Positions 27,125-37,751 are shown, numbered from the stretch's first letter. The stretch: DNA of 64,000 bases from Sphingomonas morindae (GCF_023822065.1 NZ_CP084930.1:762501-826500), one strand, 5' to 3'. The notes: generated from the letters alone by a model not told the origin. Numbers and translations: made by a program.

Positions 27125-29074
27125 TCACGGGCGCGGCGTCGGTGCCGTGCCGAGCGTGCGATCGAACCAGTCGAGCGTGCGCCTTCGTACATCCTCCACA
27201 TGGTCGGCGCCGGCGATATGATGGCCCTCGTCCGGATAGATGACGAGCCTGGTGTCGACACCAAAGGCTTTCAACCCGTTCCAATATTCCACCGATTGGG
27301 TGGGCGGCACCTCGATGTCGCGCTCGCCCACCAGGATCAGGGTCGGCGTCTTGGCGCGCGCGATCTCGCGCACGGGCGACACCTTCCAATAGGCGTCGTG
27401 ATCGGCATAGGCGCTGGCGCCGAAGAAGGGGATCATCCAGCTGTTGATGCCGTTGGTGCCATAATAGCTGATCCAGTCCGAAAGGCCGGCCGAGGCGACG
27501 ATGCCCTTGAAGCGGTTGGTCTGAGTATTGGCCCACATCGCCATGAAGCCGCCATAGGAGCCGCCCATCAGACCCAGCCTCTCGCCGTCCACGGGCGCGG
27601 CGGCGATCGCGGCATCCACCCCGGCGAGAATGTCGCGCAGGTCGCCGCCGCCGAAATCGCGCTTGTTGGCGGCGGTGAAGGCCTCGCCCTGGCCATAGCT
27701 GCCGCGCGGATTGGGATAGAAGATCCAATAGCCCTTGGCGATGAGCGCGGCGTTGGTGCCCTGCCAGACATAGTTCGGCACCGTCGCCGCGGCGGGGCCG
27801 CCATGCACCACCGTCACCATCGGCGCCTTACCCGGCGCGGGGCTGGCGGGGCCGATCAGCCAGCCCTGCACGCGATGGCCCTCGCTCATCCAGCTCAGGC
27901 TGCGCGCCCGCACGCGCGGCGTCCAGGCGTCATTGTCGTGGGTGAGGCGGCGCGGCGCGCTGATTGGCCCGGCGGCGATATAGGGCGGCGTTTCCCAATC
28001 CTGCGCCACCATCGCCACGCGATCCCCGGCGAGCGCGACCTGGCCGTCGGCCGCCTGGAAGCGCGCCGGCGCGGCGTAGAGCGCGGTCACGCCGCGCGCC
28101 GCCGGATCGATCCGCACCACCTGGCTGTCGGCGCCCGCCAGCGCGGTGCCGCGCAGCCCGGCCTTGTCCCATGTCAGGCCGGTGACGCTGCCCTTGAAGC
28201 CCGGCGTCACGTTGCGCGGCGTGCCGCCGGCCAGCGGCACGACATAGACATCGCCGCCGATCGAGCCGAAATCGCTCATCAGCCCGCCGATAAAGGCCAC
28301 CGAACGGCCATCGGGCGAGACGCGGGGCGCGTTCATCTGCACCTTGGGCGCGGCGATCGGCCGGCGCGCGCCGGTGGCGAGATCGAAGCCGTCCAGCGTC
28401 GCCACCCACCAATTGGCGTCGCCATTGCCTTCCGCGCTGGTCGCGACGAAGCCGCGGCCATCGGGCGTCCAATCATATTCGTAGACATAGCGGCCGGCGG
28501 GCGAGACGAGGCGGAGCGCGCCGCCCCCGGCGGGAACGACCGCGATCCGCTGCTCGTCATTCTCGACGCCGATCTCGCCGATCGCGCGGACGCCGGCCTG
28601 CACCGCGCCGGCTTCCTTGCGCGCGCCGGGGGTGACGAGCAGCGCGATGCTGCGGCCATCGGGCGACCAGCGCGGCGTCGCGGCCAGCCCCCGCACCTCG
28701 GCCAAGGTCCGCGCCTCGCCGCCCGCGAGCAGCATCAGCCGCGCCACGCCCGCGCCGGTGTCGCGCGCGATGAAGGCGATGCGTCCATCGGCGGCGAAGG
28801 CCGGGTCGCTGTAGCGGCAGCGCGGGCAGGGATCGCTGGTGGACAGGATATGGCCATCCTGCGCCGCGCGCACAACCAGCCGACCATGGCCCGCCCCGAC
28901 CGGCGCGGGCGCTTCCTCGCCCTCGATCGTCACGATCCGGTCGCCCGCCGGCGCCAGTGCGAGCGCCTGGAAGACATGGAGGGGCTTGGCGGGGGTCTGC
29001 CCGGTCTGGGCGAGAACCGGCGTCGCGACACCGGCGAGCGCCGCCACAGAGAGGGCGGATCTGGAAAGACGCAC
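27125..29074 (-). CDS. Secreted S9 family prolyl oligopeptidase-like peptidase
   Basis: A 649-residue serine peptidase. A signal peptide (to about 23, PVLAQ) and a PD40-type beta-propeller (repeated SPDGRS/TPDGRG motifs) are followed by an alpha/beta-hydrolase domain. The nucleophile is in [15 protein letters not shown], the Asp in [13 protein letters not shown] and the His in [10 protein letters not shown]. Such DPP-like and acylaminoacyl peptidases degrade peptides in the periplasm. I chose GTG 29074 because AGAAGGG lies seven bases upstream; a TTG six bases earlier is too close to that site. Divergent from acs. Confidence 0.9.
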   Translation of the reverse strand: MRLSRSALSVAALAGVATPVLAQTGQTPAKPLHVFQALALAPAGDRIVTIEGEEAPAPVGAGHGRLVVRAAQDGHILSTSDPCPRCRYSDPAFAADGRIAFIARDTGAGVARLMLLAGGEARTLAEVRGLAATPRWSPDGRSIALLVTPGARKEAGAVQAGVRAIGEIGVENDEQRIAVVPAGGGALRLVSPAGRYVYEYDWTPDGRGFVATSAEGNGDANWWVATLDGFDLATGARRPIAAPKVQMNAPRVSPDGRSVAFIGGLMSDFGSIGGDVYVVPLAGGTPRNVTPGFKGSVTGLTWDKAGLRGTALAGADSQVVRIDPAARGVTALYAAPARFQAADGQVALAGDRVAMVAQDWETPPYIAAGPISAPRRLTHDNDAWTPRVRARSLSWMSEGHRVQGWLIGPASPAPGKAPMVTVVHGGPAAATVPNYVWQGTNAALIAKGYWIFYPNPRGSYGQGEAFTAANKRDFGGGDLRDILAGVDAAIAAAPVDGERLGLMGGSYGGFMAMWANTQTNRFKGIVASAGLSDWISYYGTNGINSWMIPFFGASAYADHDAYWKVSPVREIARAKTPTLILVGERDIEVPPTQSVEYWNGLKAFGVDTRLVIYPDEGHHIAGADHVEDVRRRTLDWFDRTLGTAPTPRP

Positions 29075-29175
29075 GGGCAAACCCTTCTAGCGATGATCGT
29101 CGGTCGATACCATGTCGTCGCGCGGGCGCAATCTCGGTGCTACCAAGCGCGGAAACTTCGCGAAGGAGGGGACAG

Positions 29176-31077
29176 ATGAGCGGACAATGGACGATCGATC
29201 CGGCCGAGCGCGCGGCGCTCCATGCCCGATCGCTGGCCGATCCCGATGGCTTCTGGCTGGAACAGGCGCGCCGGCTGGACTGGATCACGCCGCCCCGCAC
29301 GGCGGGCGACTGGTCCTTCGCCGAGGAGGATTTCCATGTCCGCTGGTTCGCCGACGGCACGCTGAACGTGGCCGCCAACTGCCTCGACCGGCACCTCGCC
29401 ACCCGCGCCGACCAGACCGCGATCCTGTGGGAGCCGGATGATCCCGCGCACGCGCCGCGCCGCCTCAGCTATGCCGAACTCCACGCGGAGACGTGCCGCT
29501 TCGCCAATGTGCTGAAGGGCCTGGGCGCGGGCAAGGGCGATCGCATCACCATCTACATGCCAATGATCCCGGAGGCGGCGGTGGCGCTGCTGGCCTGCGC
29601 GCGGATCGGCGCCATCCATTCGGTGGTGTTCGGCGGCTTCTCGGCGGATGCGCTGGCCGGACGCATGGCGGATTGCGGCTCGACGCTGCTCATCACCGCC
29701 GACGAGGGCCGGCGCGGCGGCAAGCGCGTGCCGCTCAAGACCTGCGCCGACGAGGCCGCGCAGATCTATGACGGGCTGAAGACGATCCTGGTCGTCCGCG
29801 CCACCGGCGCCGAGGTGCCGATGCAGCCGGGCCGCGATGTCTGGTATGACGAGGCGGTGGCGGGCGTGGCGGCGGAGTGCCCGGCCGAGCCGATGGCGGC
29901 CGAGGATCCGCTCTTCATCCTCTACACCTCGGGCTCCACCGGCAAGCCCAAGGGCGTGCTGCACAGCAGCGCCGGCTATCTGCTCTGGGCGGCGCTGACG
30001 CACCAGGTCGTGTTCGATCACCGGCCGCCCGAAACCTATTGGTGCGCCGCCGATATCGGCTGGGTGACGGGTCATAGCTACATTGTCTACGGACCGCTCG
30101 CGAACGGCGCCACGACGCTGATGTTCGAGGGCGTGCCCAATTGGCCCACGCCCAGCCGCATCTGGGAAGTGGTGGATCGCCACCAGGTGAGCATTCTCTA
30201 CACCGCGCCGACCGCCCTGCGCGCGCTGATGAAGGAGGGCGACGGCCCGGTCCGCGCCACCTCGCGCGCCTCGCTGCGCCTGCTCGGCTCGGTCGGCGAG
30301 CCGATCAACCCGGAGGCGTGGCGCTGGTATCACGATGTCGTCGGGGAGGGCCGGTGCCCGATCCTCGATACATGGTGGCAGACCGAGACCGGCGGCCACA
30401 TGATCACCCCGCTCCCCGGCATGCCGCTCAAGCCCGGCTCGGCCACCCTGCCCTTTTTCGGCGTGGAACCGCGGCTGCTGGATGGCGAGGGCCGGACGCT
30501 GACCGGCGAGGCGGAGGGCAATCTCGTCATCGCCCGCTCCTGGCCCGGCCAGATGCGCGGCGTCTGGGGTGACGAGACGCGCTTCTTCGAAACCTATTTC
30601 CGCACCTTCCCGGGGGTCTACACGACGGGCGACGGCGCCCGCCGCGATGCCGACGGCTATTATTGGATCACCGGCCGCGTCGATGACGTGATCAACGTGT
30701 CCGGGCACCGCATGGGAACGGCCGAGGTGGAAAGCGCGCTGGTGCTGCACGAAAGCGTCGCCGAGGCGGCGGTGGTTGGGTTTCCGCACGATGTGAAGGG
30801 CCAGGGCATCTACGCCTATGTGACGCTCAATGCCGGGGTCGAGGCGAGCGACGCGCTGCGGCGCGGCCTGCGGGATTGGGTGCGCCACGAGATCGGCCCG
30901 ATCGCCACGCCCGACGCCATCCAGTTCGCCCCCGGTCTGCCCAAGACCCGCTCGGGCAAGATCATGCGCCGCATCCTGCGCAAGATCGCCGAGGGCGAGA
31001 CCGGCGGCCTCGGCGATGTCTCGACGCTCGCCGATCCGGCCGTGGTCGAGGATCTGGTCGCCAACCGGGTGGGATGA
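29176..31077 (+). CDS. acs: Acetyl-CoA synthetase
   Basis: AMP-forming ligase activating acetate to acetyl-CoA; 633 residues. Motifs are the ATP-binding [15 protein letters not shown] (about 250), [10 protein letters not shown] (about 400), [20 protein letters not shown], and the C-terminal catalytic lysine in [15 protein letters not shown], the usual site of regulatory acetylation by Pat/CobB-type enzymes. The start is ATG 29176 with AAGGAGGGG upstream. A propionyl-CoA synthetase is less likely given length and motifs. The next reading frame begins immediately after its stop. Confidence 0.94.
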   Translation: MSGQWTIDPAERAALHARSLADPDGFWLEQARRLDWITPPRTAGDWSFAEEDFHVRWFADGTLNVAANCLDRHLATRADQTAILWEPDDPAHAPRRLSYAELHAETCRFANVLKGLGAGKGDRITIYMPMIPEAAVALLACARIGAIHSVVFGGFSADALAGRMADCGSTLLITADEGRRGGKRVPLKTCADEAAQIYDGLKTILVVRATGAEVPMQPGRDVWYDEAVAGVAAECPAEPMAAEDPLFILYTSGSTGKPKGVLHSSAGYLLWAALTHQVVFDHRPPETYWCAADIGWVTGHSYIVYGPLANGATTLMFEGVPNWPTPSRIWEVVDRHQVSILYTAPTALRALMKEGDGPVRATSRASLRLLGSVGEPINPEAWRWYHDVVGEGRCPILDTWWQTETGGHMITPLPGMPLKPGSATLPFFGVEPRLLDGEGRTLTGEAEGNLVIARSWPGQMRGVWGDETRFFETYFRTFPGVYTTGDGARRDADGYYWITGRVDDVINVSGHRMGTAEVESALVLHESVAEAAVVGFPHDVKGQGIYAYVTLNAGVEASDALRRGLRDWVRHEIGPIATPDAIQFAPGLPKTRSGKIMRRILRKIAEGETGGLGDVSTLADPAVVEDLVANRVG

Positions 31078-31139
31078 GCCGGTTCATCGCCGGGCCAGCC
31101 GGCGGGGTGGAGATGGGGCGGGATCTGGGGAGAGTGCGC

Positions 31140-31556
31140 GTGGATCCGAGGATTGCCCTGTTCGCCCTGGCGCTGGCCGCGCCGGCCGTGGCGCAGCCGC
31201 CCGACGAGGCGCCGGCGGCGGCGCGGCCGATGCCGGTCTATCGCGAGAGCGAGGAGGCGGTGCCCCCGGCCGAGAGCCGCACCGACAGCCTGGATGCGCG
31301 GACCGACGCCTGGGAGGATGCCGCACACCGCGCCGATCGCGCGCGGACGCGGGCGCTGAACCAGCGGGCCGCGCGCGCGCCGTCCGCGCCGCGCGTCAGC
31401 GGTGCCGCGCAGCGGCGCTACCAGGCCTCGCTCGATCGCTATGAGCAGGGGCTGGCCGGCTATGAGGCGGCGCAGCGCGATTACGCCGCGCGCATGGCCG
31501 ATTGGCGCGCGCGCAGCGCGGCCTGCGCGCGGGGCTCTGTCGAGGCGTGCGACTAG
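31140..31556 (+). CDS. Small exported protein of unknown function
   Basis: I do not recognise this protein. From GTG 31140 (GGGGAG seven bases upstream) it has 138 residues: a signal peptide IALFALALAAPAVAQ, then a low-complexity Ala/Arg/Glu-rich helical region with a Tyr-rich repeat-like segment (QRRYQASLDRYEQGLAGYEAAQRDYAARM, about 95-123). It ends in a segment with two cysteines (CARGSVEACD). Alternative starts are ATG 31074, which overlaps the acs stop (ATGA), and ATG 31113; both add an unlikely n-region. Co-transcription with acs is probable. Confidence 0.6.
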   Translation: MDPRIALFALALAAPAVAQPPDEAPAAARPMPVYRESEEAVPPAESRTDSLDARTDAWEDAAHRADRARTRALNQRAARAPSAPRVSGAAQRRYQASLDRYEQGLAGYEAAQRDYAARMADWRARSAACARGSVEACD

Positions 31557-31572
31557 CCGCCGGCAGCGGCGC

Positions 31573-31878
31573 TCAATTGTCGTTGGGCGCCGGCCGAATA
31601 TCGAGCGAGATCATCTTCGCCGCGATGGCGCGCTCGTCGATCGGGAAGCGTCCCGATGCGATCAGCGCGCGGATCGCCTCCACCTTCTTGGAGTCGATCG
31701 GCGGCGGTGCCTTGGCCAGCAGGGTGATGAGATTGGCCACCCCGGCCTGCGCGCTCGTGGCGCTGGCGCTGGGCGCCGTCGCCTGCGTCTCAGTGGTCGC
31801 CCGCACGACCGATGACGTCGCAGTCGAACGGATCAGCGCATAGTCTGCGGTGCTCCCCGTCCTATCGATCCCGTCCAT
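31573..31878 (-). CDS. flgM: Anti-sigma-28 factor FlgM
   Basis: A 101-residue protein whose C-terminal half is FlgM-like: IDSKKVEAIRALIASGRFPIDERAIAAKMISLD (about 63-94), matching the sigma-28-binding helices. The N-terminal half is Ser/Thr/Ala-rich and probably disordered, as in FlgM. FlgM holds FliA inactive until the hook is finished, then is exported. No other flagellar gene adjoins it. A TAAA-N15-GTCGTAAT arrangement about 40-60 bases upstream may be a sigma-28-type promoter. It converges with the gene at 31140. Confidence 0.82.
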   Translation of the reverse strand: MDGIDRTGSTADYALIRSTATSSVVRATTETQATAPSASATSAQAGVANLITLLAKAPPPIDSKKVEAIRALIASGRFPIDERAIAAKMISLDIRPAPNDN

Positions 31879-31914
31879 CGTCTTTCATCCTGGTCGTACG
31901 CTTCCCCACAGCCG

Positions 31915-31941
31915 ATTACGACCGGGCGGCGGGAAGGTTTA
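31915..31941 (-). promoter_or_regulatory. Possible sigma-28-type promoter of flgM
   Basis: On the minus strand TAAA (31938-31941), 15 bases, then GTCGTAAT (31915-31922), compared with the FliA consensus TAAA-N15-GCCGATAA. The spacing is exact but the -10 match is only partial. It ends 36 bases before the flgM ATG. Confidence 0.28.
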
Positions 31942-31962
31942 GCCACAGGCGCGAAGTTTTTT

Positions 31963-32865
31963 TCAGGCCCGCGGATGGGCCGCGCGGTACACGTCCAGCA
32001 GATGCGCGGTATCGACGCCGGTATAGATCTGCGTGGAGGAGAGGCTGGCATGGCCGAGCAGCTCCTGCAATTGCCGCAGATCGGCGCCGCGCCCGAGCAA
32101 ATGGGTGGCGAAGCTGTGGCGCAGCGCGTGCGGCGTGGTACGCTCCCCCAGTCCCAGCCGCCGCCGGGCGTGGCGCACCGCGCGGCGGATCATGTCCGGC
32201 GCCAGCGGGCCGCCGCGCGCGCCCCGGAACAGCGCCATGCCCGGGCGCAGCGGATAGGGGCAGGCCGCGGCATAATCGGCGATCGCGCGGGCGACGGCGG
32301 GCAGGATCGGCACCATCCGCGTGCGATTGCCCTTGCCGGTGACGCGGATCGTCTCGCCGATCGGCAGCAGCGCGGCATCCAGCCCCAGCGCCTCGCCGAT
32401 GCGCAGACCGGCGCCGTACAGCAGCAGCAGCACCGCCCAGTCGCGCGCGGCGATCCAGGGCTGGGTGGCGGCGATGGCGGCATCCTCGGCCAGCGCCACC
32501 GCCTCCTCGGGCGCGATCGGGCGCGGCACGCCGCGTTTGACGCGCGGCCCGCGCAGGCGCGGCGGCGCCACCCCGGCGAAGCTCAGAAAGCCGCGCACCG
32601 CCGTCAGCTCGCGCGCCGCCGAGGCATTGGTGAGGCCGGCATCGGCGCGGCGCTGGGCGAGGAAGGCGCGGAGCGCGGCGGCGTCGGTCTCGGCGAGCGC
32701 GGCGGCATCCACCGGCCCGCCGCGATAGCCGCCGAGAAAGGCGATCAGCCGATGCGCCGCCGCGACATAGGCGCGCACCGTGTGCGGCGAGCGCAGCCGA
32801 TCGCGGCGGAGATGATCGCCAAAGGCGGCCGCGAGCGCGCGCGCGGGATGATCGGCCAGGCTCAT
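31963..32865 (-). CDS. xerC: Tyrosine recombinase XerC
   Basis: XerC with XerD resolves chromosome dimers at dif. The 300-residue protein has an N-terminal SAM-like DNA-binding domain (about 12-105) and a catalytic domain with all residues of the family: Arg155 (GAGLRIGEAL), Lys178 (GKGNRTR), His246/Arg249 (HALRHSFATHLL), His272 (LGHASLSSTQIY) and nucleophile Tyr281. The start is ATG 32865, four bases after the DUF484 stop; DUF484-xerC is a conserved pair. Phage-type integrase is unlikely given this context. Confidence 0.93.
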   Translation of the reverse strand: MSLADHPARALAAAFGDHLRRDRLRSPHTVRAYVAAAHRLIAFLGGYRGGPVDAAALAETDAAALRAFLAQRRADAGLTNASAARELTAVRGFLSFAGVAPPRLRGPRVKRGVPRPIAPEEAVALAEDAAIAATQPWIAARDWAVLLLLYGAGLRIGEALGLDAALLPIGETIRVTGKGNRTRMVPILPAVARAIADYAAACPYPLRPGMALFRGARGGPLAPDMIRRAVRHARRRLGLGERTTPHALRHSFATHLLGRGADLRQLQELLGHASLSSTQIYTGVDTAHLLDVYRAAHPRA

Positions 32866-32869
32866 CGCC

Positions 32870-33427
32870 TCACAGCCACCGCGCCACGCCATGGGCCAGC
32901 ATCTCGCCCAGAAAGACCAGCGGCTCGGCGCCGTGTCCGCCCTCGATCGCGCCGGCAGGCGCGCGCTGGCCCAGCACCAGCAGCCCGGCGGGCAAGGGCG
33001 CGACATGATCGAGCCGGATCAGCGCCTCGGCGCGGATCAGCGACGCGGCCGGCCCGAACAGCGGATGCCCGCGCGTCACGCCCCGCATACGCGCGCCATC
33101 CACCCGCATCGCCATCCGCGCCACCACGCGGGGATGGACATATTGCAGGCCATTGGCATCGGCGCGAACGCCGCGCCCGCCCAGCGCCAGCGCGATCGCC
33201 ACCGCATCGACGCCGAGCAGATCGGGCCATTCCTGCGTGGCGATGTGGATCAGATGCTCGAGCCCCGTCGCCGCCGCCGCCGCCAATACGGCGCGATGGA
33301 TCGCCGCCACCGCGCCCGAGCGGTTCCGCGCATAGGCGAGCAGATCGCGATTGGCCTCCTCGACCGCCGCGACACGCGCGCGCAGCGTCGCCACCGCGTG
33401 ATCCTGGAAGTCGATGATCCGGCCCAT
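32870..33427 (-). CDS. DUF484 family protein
   Basis: A 185-residue DUF484 (GAF-like) protein. It starts with a short coiled coil (IIDFQDHAVATLRARVAAVEEANRDLLAYARN) and ends LVFLGEMLAHGVARWL, both characteristic. The family is nearly always encoded directly upstream of xerC, as here with four bases between, but its function is unknown. ATG 33427 is preceded by a short untranslated region after the GNAT gene, which is transcribed in the same direction. Confidence 0.88.
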   Translation of the reverse strand: MGRIIDFQDHAVATLRARVAAVEEANRDLLAYARNRSGAVAAIHRAVLAAAAATGLEHLIHIATQEWPDLLGVDAVAIALALGGRGVRADANGLQYVHPRVVARMAMRVDGARMRGVTRGHPLFGPAASLIRAEALIRLDHVAPLPAGLLVLGQRAPAGAIEGGHGAEPLVFLGEMLAHGVARWL

Positions 33428-33487
33428 TCGGCCAGTGTAGCCGGGGCGGGTTAAAAGGAAATGGCGGCCGGTCGGGCGCGGGCCGGC

Positions 33488-33982
33488 TCAGGCGAGACGG
33501 AAGAGCCGGCTGAGGCCGCCGCCGGCGGGCAGGCGCATCAGCCCCTGTTCGACAAAGCCGAGCTTGGCGAGCAGCGCGGCCGAGGCGCGGTTGTGCGGCG
33601 CGGCGATGGCGAGCAGCGGCCGCAGATCGGGCCGGCTGGCGAGCAGCCCCGAGGCCGCCTCGAAGCCATAGCCCTGCCGCGTCTCCCGCGCGAACAGGGC
33701 GAAGCCGAGATCGGGCGCCTCCAGCCCGGGGCGACGGTAGAAGCCGGCGGTGCCGATCGCGGCGCCGTCCGATCGACGCACTAGCTTGAGCCCGCCAAAG
33801 CCATGCTCCGCATAGGAGGCCAGAATGCGGGTGCGGACATAGTCCGCCGCCTCGGCGATTGTACGCACCCCACGATCCCCTATGTTGGCGCGGAAACCGG
33901 GATCGTTGAGCATCGCCAGCACGAAACCGGCATCCTCGATCCCGATCCGCCTGATTGTGAGCCGCTCCGTCTCGAACTCCAT
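33488..33982 (-). CDS. GNAT family N-acetyltransferase (RimJ/RimL type)
   Basis: A 164-residue acetyltransferase of the RimJ/RimL-like subgroup. It opens ETERLTIRRIGIEDAGFVLAMLNDPGF, has the acceptor-side GGLKLVRRSDGAAIGTAGFYRRPG, the acetyl-CoA-binding region around RETRQGYGFEAASGLL, and the terminal NRASAALLAKLGFVEQG. The substrate is not evident; family members acetylate ribosomal proteins, antibiotics or small amines. The start is ATG 33982 with a GGGGG tract upstream. It is divergent from priA, with 69 bases between the two starts. Confidence 0.88.
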   Translation of the reverse strand: MEFETERLTIRRIGIEDAGFVLAMLNDPGFRANIGDRGVRTIAEAADYVRTRILASYAEHGFGGLKLVRRSDGAAIGTAGFYRRPGLEAPDLGFALFARETRQGYGFEAASGLLASRPDLRPLLAIAAPHNRASAALLAKLGFVEQGLMRLPAGGGLSRLFRLA

Positions 33983-34051
33983 GCAACACCCCCTGCCGCC
34001 GATCCTATGCGCTTCGGCGCGCCTGTCACCTCCTCCCTTGGGCGTAGGCCG

Positions 34052-36220
34052 ATGAGCCGCGCGCGCGTGCTGCTGCTCAACGCGGCGCTCGGCCCGCTCG
34101 ATTATCGCGTCCCGCGCGAGATGCATGTCGCGCCGGGCTCGATCGTCCTCGCCCCGCTCGGCCCGCGCCAGCTCGCCGGCGTGGTGTGGGAGGCGGACCG
34201 CATGCCCTCGGACGCGGAAGTGGGGGATAACCGCCTGCGCAACCTCGTGGCCCCCTATGATCTGCCGCCGATCGCCGCGCCGCTGCGTCGGCTGATCGAG
34301 TGGACCGCCGACTATTATCTGGCGCCGCCTGCCGCCGTGCTGCGCATGGCGCTCGCCTCGGCCAGCGCGCTGGATGGCGGCCGCACCGCGATCGAATATC
34401 GCGCCACCGGCCGCGTGCCCGAGCGGCTCACCCCCCAGCGCGCCCAGGCGCTGGAGCGGATCGGCGAGCGCCAGGGTCTGGTCCGCGAACTCGCCGCCAT
34501 CGCCGACGTGTCGGACGGCGTGATCCGCGGGCTGGTGAAGCTCGGCGCGATCGAGGCGGTGAAGGTGGCGGTGGACGATCCCTTCCTGCCGCCCGATCCC
34601 GATCATGCGCCGCCTGCGCTCTCGGCCGATCAGCGCGCCGCGGCCGAGGCGATGAGCGCGGCGGTGACCGCCGCCGCCTTCCAGCCCTTTCTGCTCGACG
34701 GCGTCACCGGATCGGGCAAGACCGAAACCTATTTCGAGGCGATCGCCACTGCGCTGCGGCACGATCGCCAGGCGCTGGTGCTGCTCCCCGAAATCGCGCT
34801 GACCGAGCCTTTCCTCAAGCGGTTCGAGGCCCGGTTCGGGCATTTGCCCGTGGCCTGGCATTCCGATCTGCGCTCCACCCAGCGGCGCCGCGCCTGGCGG
34901 GCGATCGCGAGCGGCGAGGCCCGGGTGGTGGTGGGCGCGCGCTCGGCGCTGTTCCTGCCCTATGCCCGGCTCGGGCTGATCGTGGTCGACGAGGCGCACG
35001 AGACCAGCTTCAAGCAGGAAGAAGGCGTGATGTACCACGCCCGCGACGTGGCGGTGATGCGCGCCCGCTTCGAGGATGTGCCCGTGATCCTCGCCTCGGC
35101 CACCCCCGCCATCGAGACCCGGCAGATGGTGGAGATCGGCAAATATCGCGAGCTGAAGCTCGCCAGCCGCTATGGCGCCGCGCAAATGCCGACGATCGAG
35201 ACGATCGACATGACGCGCGATCCGCCGCCGCGCGGGCGCTGGCTCGCGCCTTCGCTGGTGGCGGCGCTGACCGATACGGTGGCGCGGGGCGAACAGGCGC
35301 TGCTCTTCCTCAACCGGCGGGGCTATGCGCCGCTCACCCTCTGCCGCAATTGCGGCCATCGCTTCCGCTGCCCCAATTGCACCGCCTGGATGGTGGAGCA
35401 CCGCCTCACCGCGCGGCTCGCCTGCCACCATTGCGGCCATGTCATGCCGCCGCCCGCCGCCTGCCCGGAATGCCATGAGGAGGATGTGCTGGTCGCCTGC
35501 GGGCCCGGCGTGGAGCGGATCGCCGACGAGGTGGCGGCGCTCCTGCCCGAAGCGCGGGTGGCGATCGTCACCTCCGACACGCTCTGGTCGCCCGCCAAGG
35601 CGGCCGAGTTCGTGGCGCGAATGGAGGCGGGCGCGATCGACGTGGTGGTGGGCACGCAGCTCGTCACCAAAGGCTACCACTTCCCCAATCTCACGCTGGT
35701 GGGCGTGGTGGATGCCGATCTCGGGCTGCAGGGCGGCGATCTTCGCGCCGCCGAGCGCAGTTTCCAGCAGATCGCGCAGGTGGCGGGGCGCGCGGGGCGC
35801 GGCGAGAAGCCCGGCCGCGTGCTGGTCCAGACGCGCGAGCCCGGCGCGCCGGTGATCGAGGCCCTGGTGACGGGCGATGCCGAAAGCTTCTACCAGGCCG
35901 AAACCGAGAGCCGGCGCGAGGCCGGGGCGCCCCCCTTTGGCCGCTATGCGGCGATCATCGTCTCGTCCGAGGATCAGGGCGAGGCGCTGCTCGCCGCGCA
36001 GACGATCGGCCGCGCCGCGCCCGAGATCGATGGCATGATGGTGTTCGGTCCCGCCCCCGCGCCGCTCGCCATGCTGCGCGGGCGCCACCGCCAGCGGCTG
36101 CTCGTCCATGCGCGGCGCGCGCTCGACGTGCAGACCGTGATCCGCGATTGGCTGGGCGCGCTCAGCTGGCCGCGCGGCGTGCGCGTGGCGGTGGATGTGG
36201 ATCCGTACAGCTTTCTCTGA
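34052..36220 (+). CDS. priA: Primosomal protein N' (replication restart helicase PriA)
   Basis: PriA recognises stalled forks and reloads the replicative helicase. The 722 residues show an N-terminal DNA-binding domain, Walker A GVTGSGKTETY (about 225), DEAH box VVDEAHETSF, and a zinc-binding region with four CxxC pairs (CRNCGHRFRCPNC ... CHHCGHVMPPPAACPEC, about 430-475). The helicase C motifs include GTQLVTKGYHFPNLTLVGVV and QVAGRAGRGEKPG. The start is ATG 34052 (MSRARVLLLNAALGPLDYRVP), consistent with the family N-terminus. It converges with ftsZ. Confidence 0.95.
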   Translation: MSRARVLLLNAALGPLDYRVPREMHVAPGSIVLAPLGPRQLAGVVWEADRMPSDAEVGDNRLRNLVAPYDLPPIAAPLRRLIEWTADYYLAPPAAVLRMALASASALDGGRTAIEYRATGRVPERLTPQRAQALERIGERQGLVRELAAIADVSDGVIRGLVKLGAIEAVKVAVDDPFLPPDPDHAPPALSADQRAAAEAMSAAVTAAAFQPFLLDGVTGSGKTETYFEAIATALRHDRQALVLLPEIALTEPFLKRFEARFGHLPVAWHSDLRSTQRRRAWRAIASGEARVVVGARSALFLPYARLGLIVVDEAHETSFKQEEGVMYHARDVAVMRARFEDVPVILASATPAIETRQMVEIGKYRELKLASRYGAAQMPTIETIDMTRDPPPRGRWLAPSLVAALTDTVARGEQALLFLNRRGYAPLTLCRNCGHRFRCPNCTAWMVEHRLTARLACHHCGHVMPPPAACPECHEEDVLVACGPGVERIADEVAALLPEARVAIVTSDTLWSPAKAAEFVARMEAGAIDVVVGTQLVTKGYHFPNLTLVGVVDADLGLQGGDLRAAERSFQQIAQVAGRAGRGEKPGRVLVQTREPGAPVIEALVTGDAESFYQAETESRREAGAPPFGRYAAIIVSSEDQGEALLAAQTIGRAAPEIDGMMVFGPAPAPLAMLRGRHRQRLLVHARRALDVQTVIRDWLGALSWPRGVRVAVDVDPYSFL

Positions 36221-36243
36221 GCCGCCGCGCCGCCCATGCAGAA

Positions 36244-36277
36244 AGGGGCGTGCAACCCGCCGGCCGCGCGCGCCCCT
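36244..36277. terminator. Candidate bidirectional hairpin between priA and ftsZ
   Basis: GGGGCGTG (36245-36252) can pair with CGCGCCCC (36269-36276) in 8 bp with one G-T wobble, flanked by A44-T77. The loop is 16 bases. It lies between the convergent priA and ftsZ stops. Moderate evidence only. Confidence 0.35.
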
Positions 36278-36296
36278 AATGCCGGCTCGGTGCCGC

Positions 36297-37751
36297 TTAC
36301 TGGTTGTTCTGGCGGTTGAGGAAGCCCGGCAGATCCAGCGAGTCGCGGCGCTTCTCGGTGCCGCGATCCTCTTCCGGCGCGGCCTTGGCGGCGCCCCGCG
36401 CGATCGACGACATGCGCTCGAACAGCGTTCCGCCGCTGGCCGGCTGGGCCGCGCGCGCGGCGCGGGCGGGCACCGGCGCGGGCGGCTCGGCCTCGCCGGC
36501 CAGCCAGCGGCGGCCGCTCTCGCTGCCCTCGCCCGCGCGCACCGGCGGCGCCTGGGGCGGCAGCGGATTGGGCGAAACCGGCGGGGTGAGGATCGTATCC
36601 TGGTCGAGCAGCAGCTCATCCTCCTGCGGCGCGGGCGCGGCGGGCGCCTCGGCGACGGGCGGCGGCGGCGGCGCGGCCGGGGTGGCCGGCGCGACGGGCG
36701 CGGCGGCCGGCGCCTGGCTCACCGGCGCGGGCTTGGCGGCGGCGGGGAAGCTGAACACCTTGGCGGGCTCGGGCTGGCTGCCGACCTCGGCCTCGATCCC
36801 GGTGGCGACCACCGAAACGCGGATCTTGCCCTCGAGATCATTGTTGAAGGCCGAGCCCCAGATGATGTTGGCGTCGGGATCGACAAGTTCGCGAATATGG
36901 TTCGCGGCCTCGTCCACCTCCATCAGGCGCATGTCCTCGCCGCCGGTGATCGAGACGATCACGCCCTTGGCGCCCTTCATGCTCACGCCGTCGAGCAGCG
37001 GATTGGCGATCGCCTTCTCGGCCGCCTCGATCGCGCGATTGTCGCCCGAGGCTTCGCCCGTGCCCATCATCGCCTTGCCCATCTCGCCCATCACCGAGCG
37101 GACATCGGCGAAATCGAGGTTGATGAGGCCGGGCATGACCATCAGATCGGTGATGCCGCGCACGCCCTGCTGGAGCACCTCGTCCGCCATCTTGAACGCC
37201 TCCTTGAAGGTGGTGTTCGGATTGGCGATCAGGAAGAGATTTTGGTTGGGGATGACGATCAGCGTATCGACGTGCTTCTGCAGCTCCTCGATCCCCGCCT
37301 CGGCCGAGCGCATGCGGCGCGCGCCCTCGAAGCTGAACGGCTTGGTGACCACGCCCACGGTGAGGATGCCGCGATCCCGCGCCGCCTTGGCGATCACCGG
37401 CGCGGCGCCCGTGCCGGTGCCGCCGCCCATGCCCGCGGCGATGAAGCACATATGCGCGCCTTCCAGCGCCTTCTCGACCGCGTCGAGCGTCTCCTCGGCG
37501 GCGGCGCGGCCGATTTCGGGCCGCGAGCCCGCGCCCAGCCCCTGGGTGATGCGCAGGCCCAGCTGGATCCGCCGCTCGGCCGGCGAATGGTTGAGCGCCT
37601 GCGCATCGGTGTTGGCGACGAGGAAGTCGACACCCTGCACTTCGGCCGCGATCATGTTGGCGATGGCATTGCCACCCGCTCCACCGACACCGATAACGCT
37701 GATGCGGGGTCGAAGCTCGTCGACTTCGGGTCGAACGAATTCGATGCTCAT
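36297..37751 (-). CDS. ftsZ: Cell division GTPase FtsZ
   Basis: The tubulin homologue that forms the Z ring; 484 residues. The globular domain (about 10-320) has [13 protein letters not shown], the GTP signature [13 protein letters not shown], and the T7 loop [12 protein letters not shown] long Pro/Ala-rich disordered linker (about 325-465) ends in the conserved tail DLPGFLNRQ that binds FtsA. The start is ATG 37751 with GGAG eight bases upstream. It is the last gene of the dcw cluster but is set off from ftsA by 120 bases with their own symmetric elements, so it probably also has its own promoter. Confidence 0.97.
   Translation of the reverse strand: MSIEFVRPEVDELRPRISVIGVGGAGGNAIANMIAAEVQGVDFLVANTDAQALNHSPAERRIQLGLRITQGLGAGSRPEIGRAAAEETLDAVEKALEGAHMCFIAAGMGGGTGTGAAPVIAKAARDRGILTVGVVTKPFSFEGARRMRSAEAGIEELQKHVDTLIVIPNQNLFLIANPNTTFKEAFKMADEVLQQGVRGITDLMVMPGLINLDFADVRSVMGEMGKAMMGTGEASGDNRAIEAAEKAIANPLLDGVSMKGAKGVIVSITGGEDMRLMEVDEAANHIRELVDPDANIIWGSAFNNDLEGKIRVSVVATGIEAEVGSQPEPAKVFSFPAAAKPAPVSQAPAAAPVAPATPAAPPPPPVAEAPAAPAPQEDELLLDQDTILTPPVSPNPLPPQAPPVRAGEGSESGRRWLAGEAEPPAPVPARAARAAQPASGGTLFERMSSIARGAAKAAPEEDRGTEKRRDSLDLPGFLNRQNNQ

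Noticed and set aside
34000-36619. Long minus-strand frame running from ftsZ across priA into the GNAT gene
   Set aside because: Only its last 164 codons (the GNAT protein) are real; the rest is antisense to priA.
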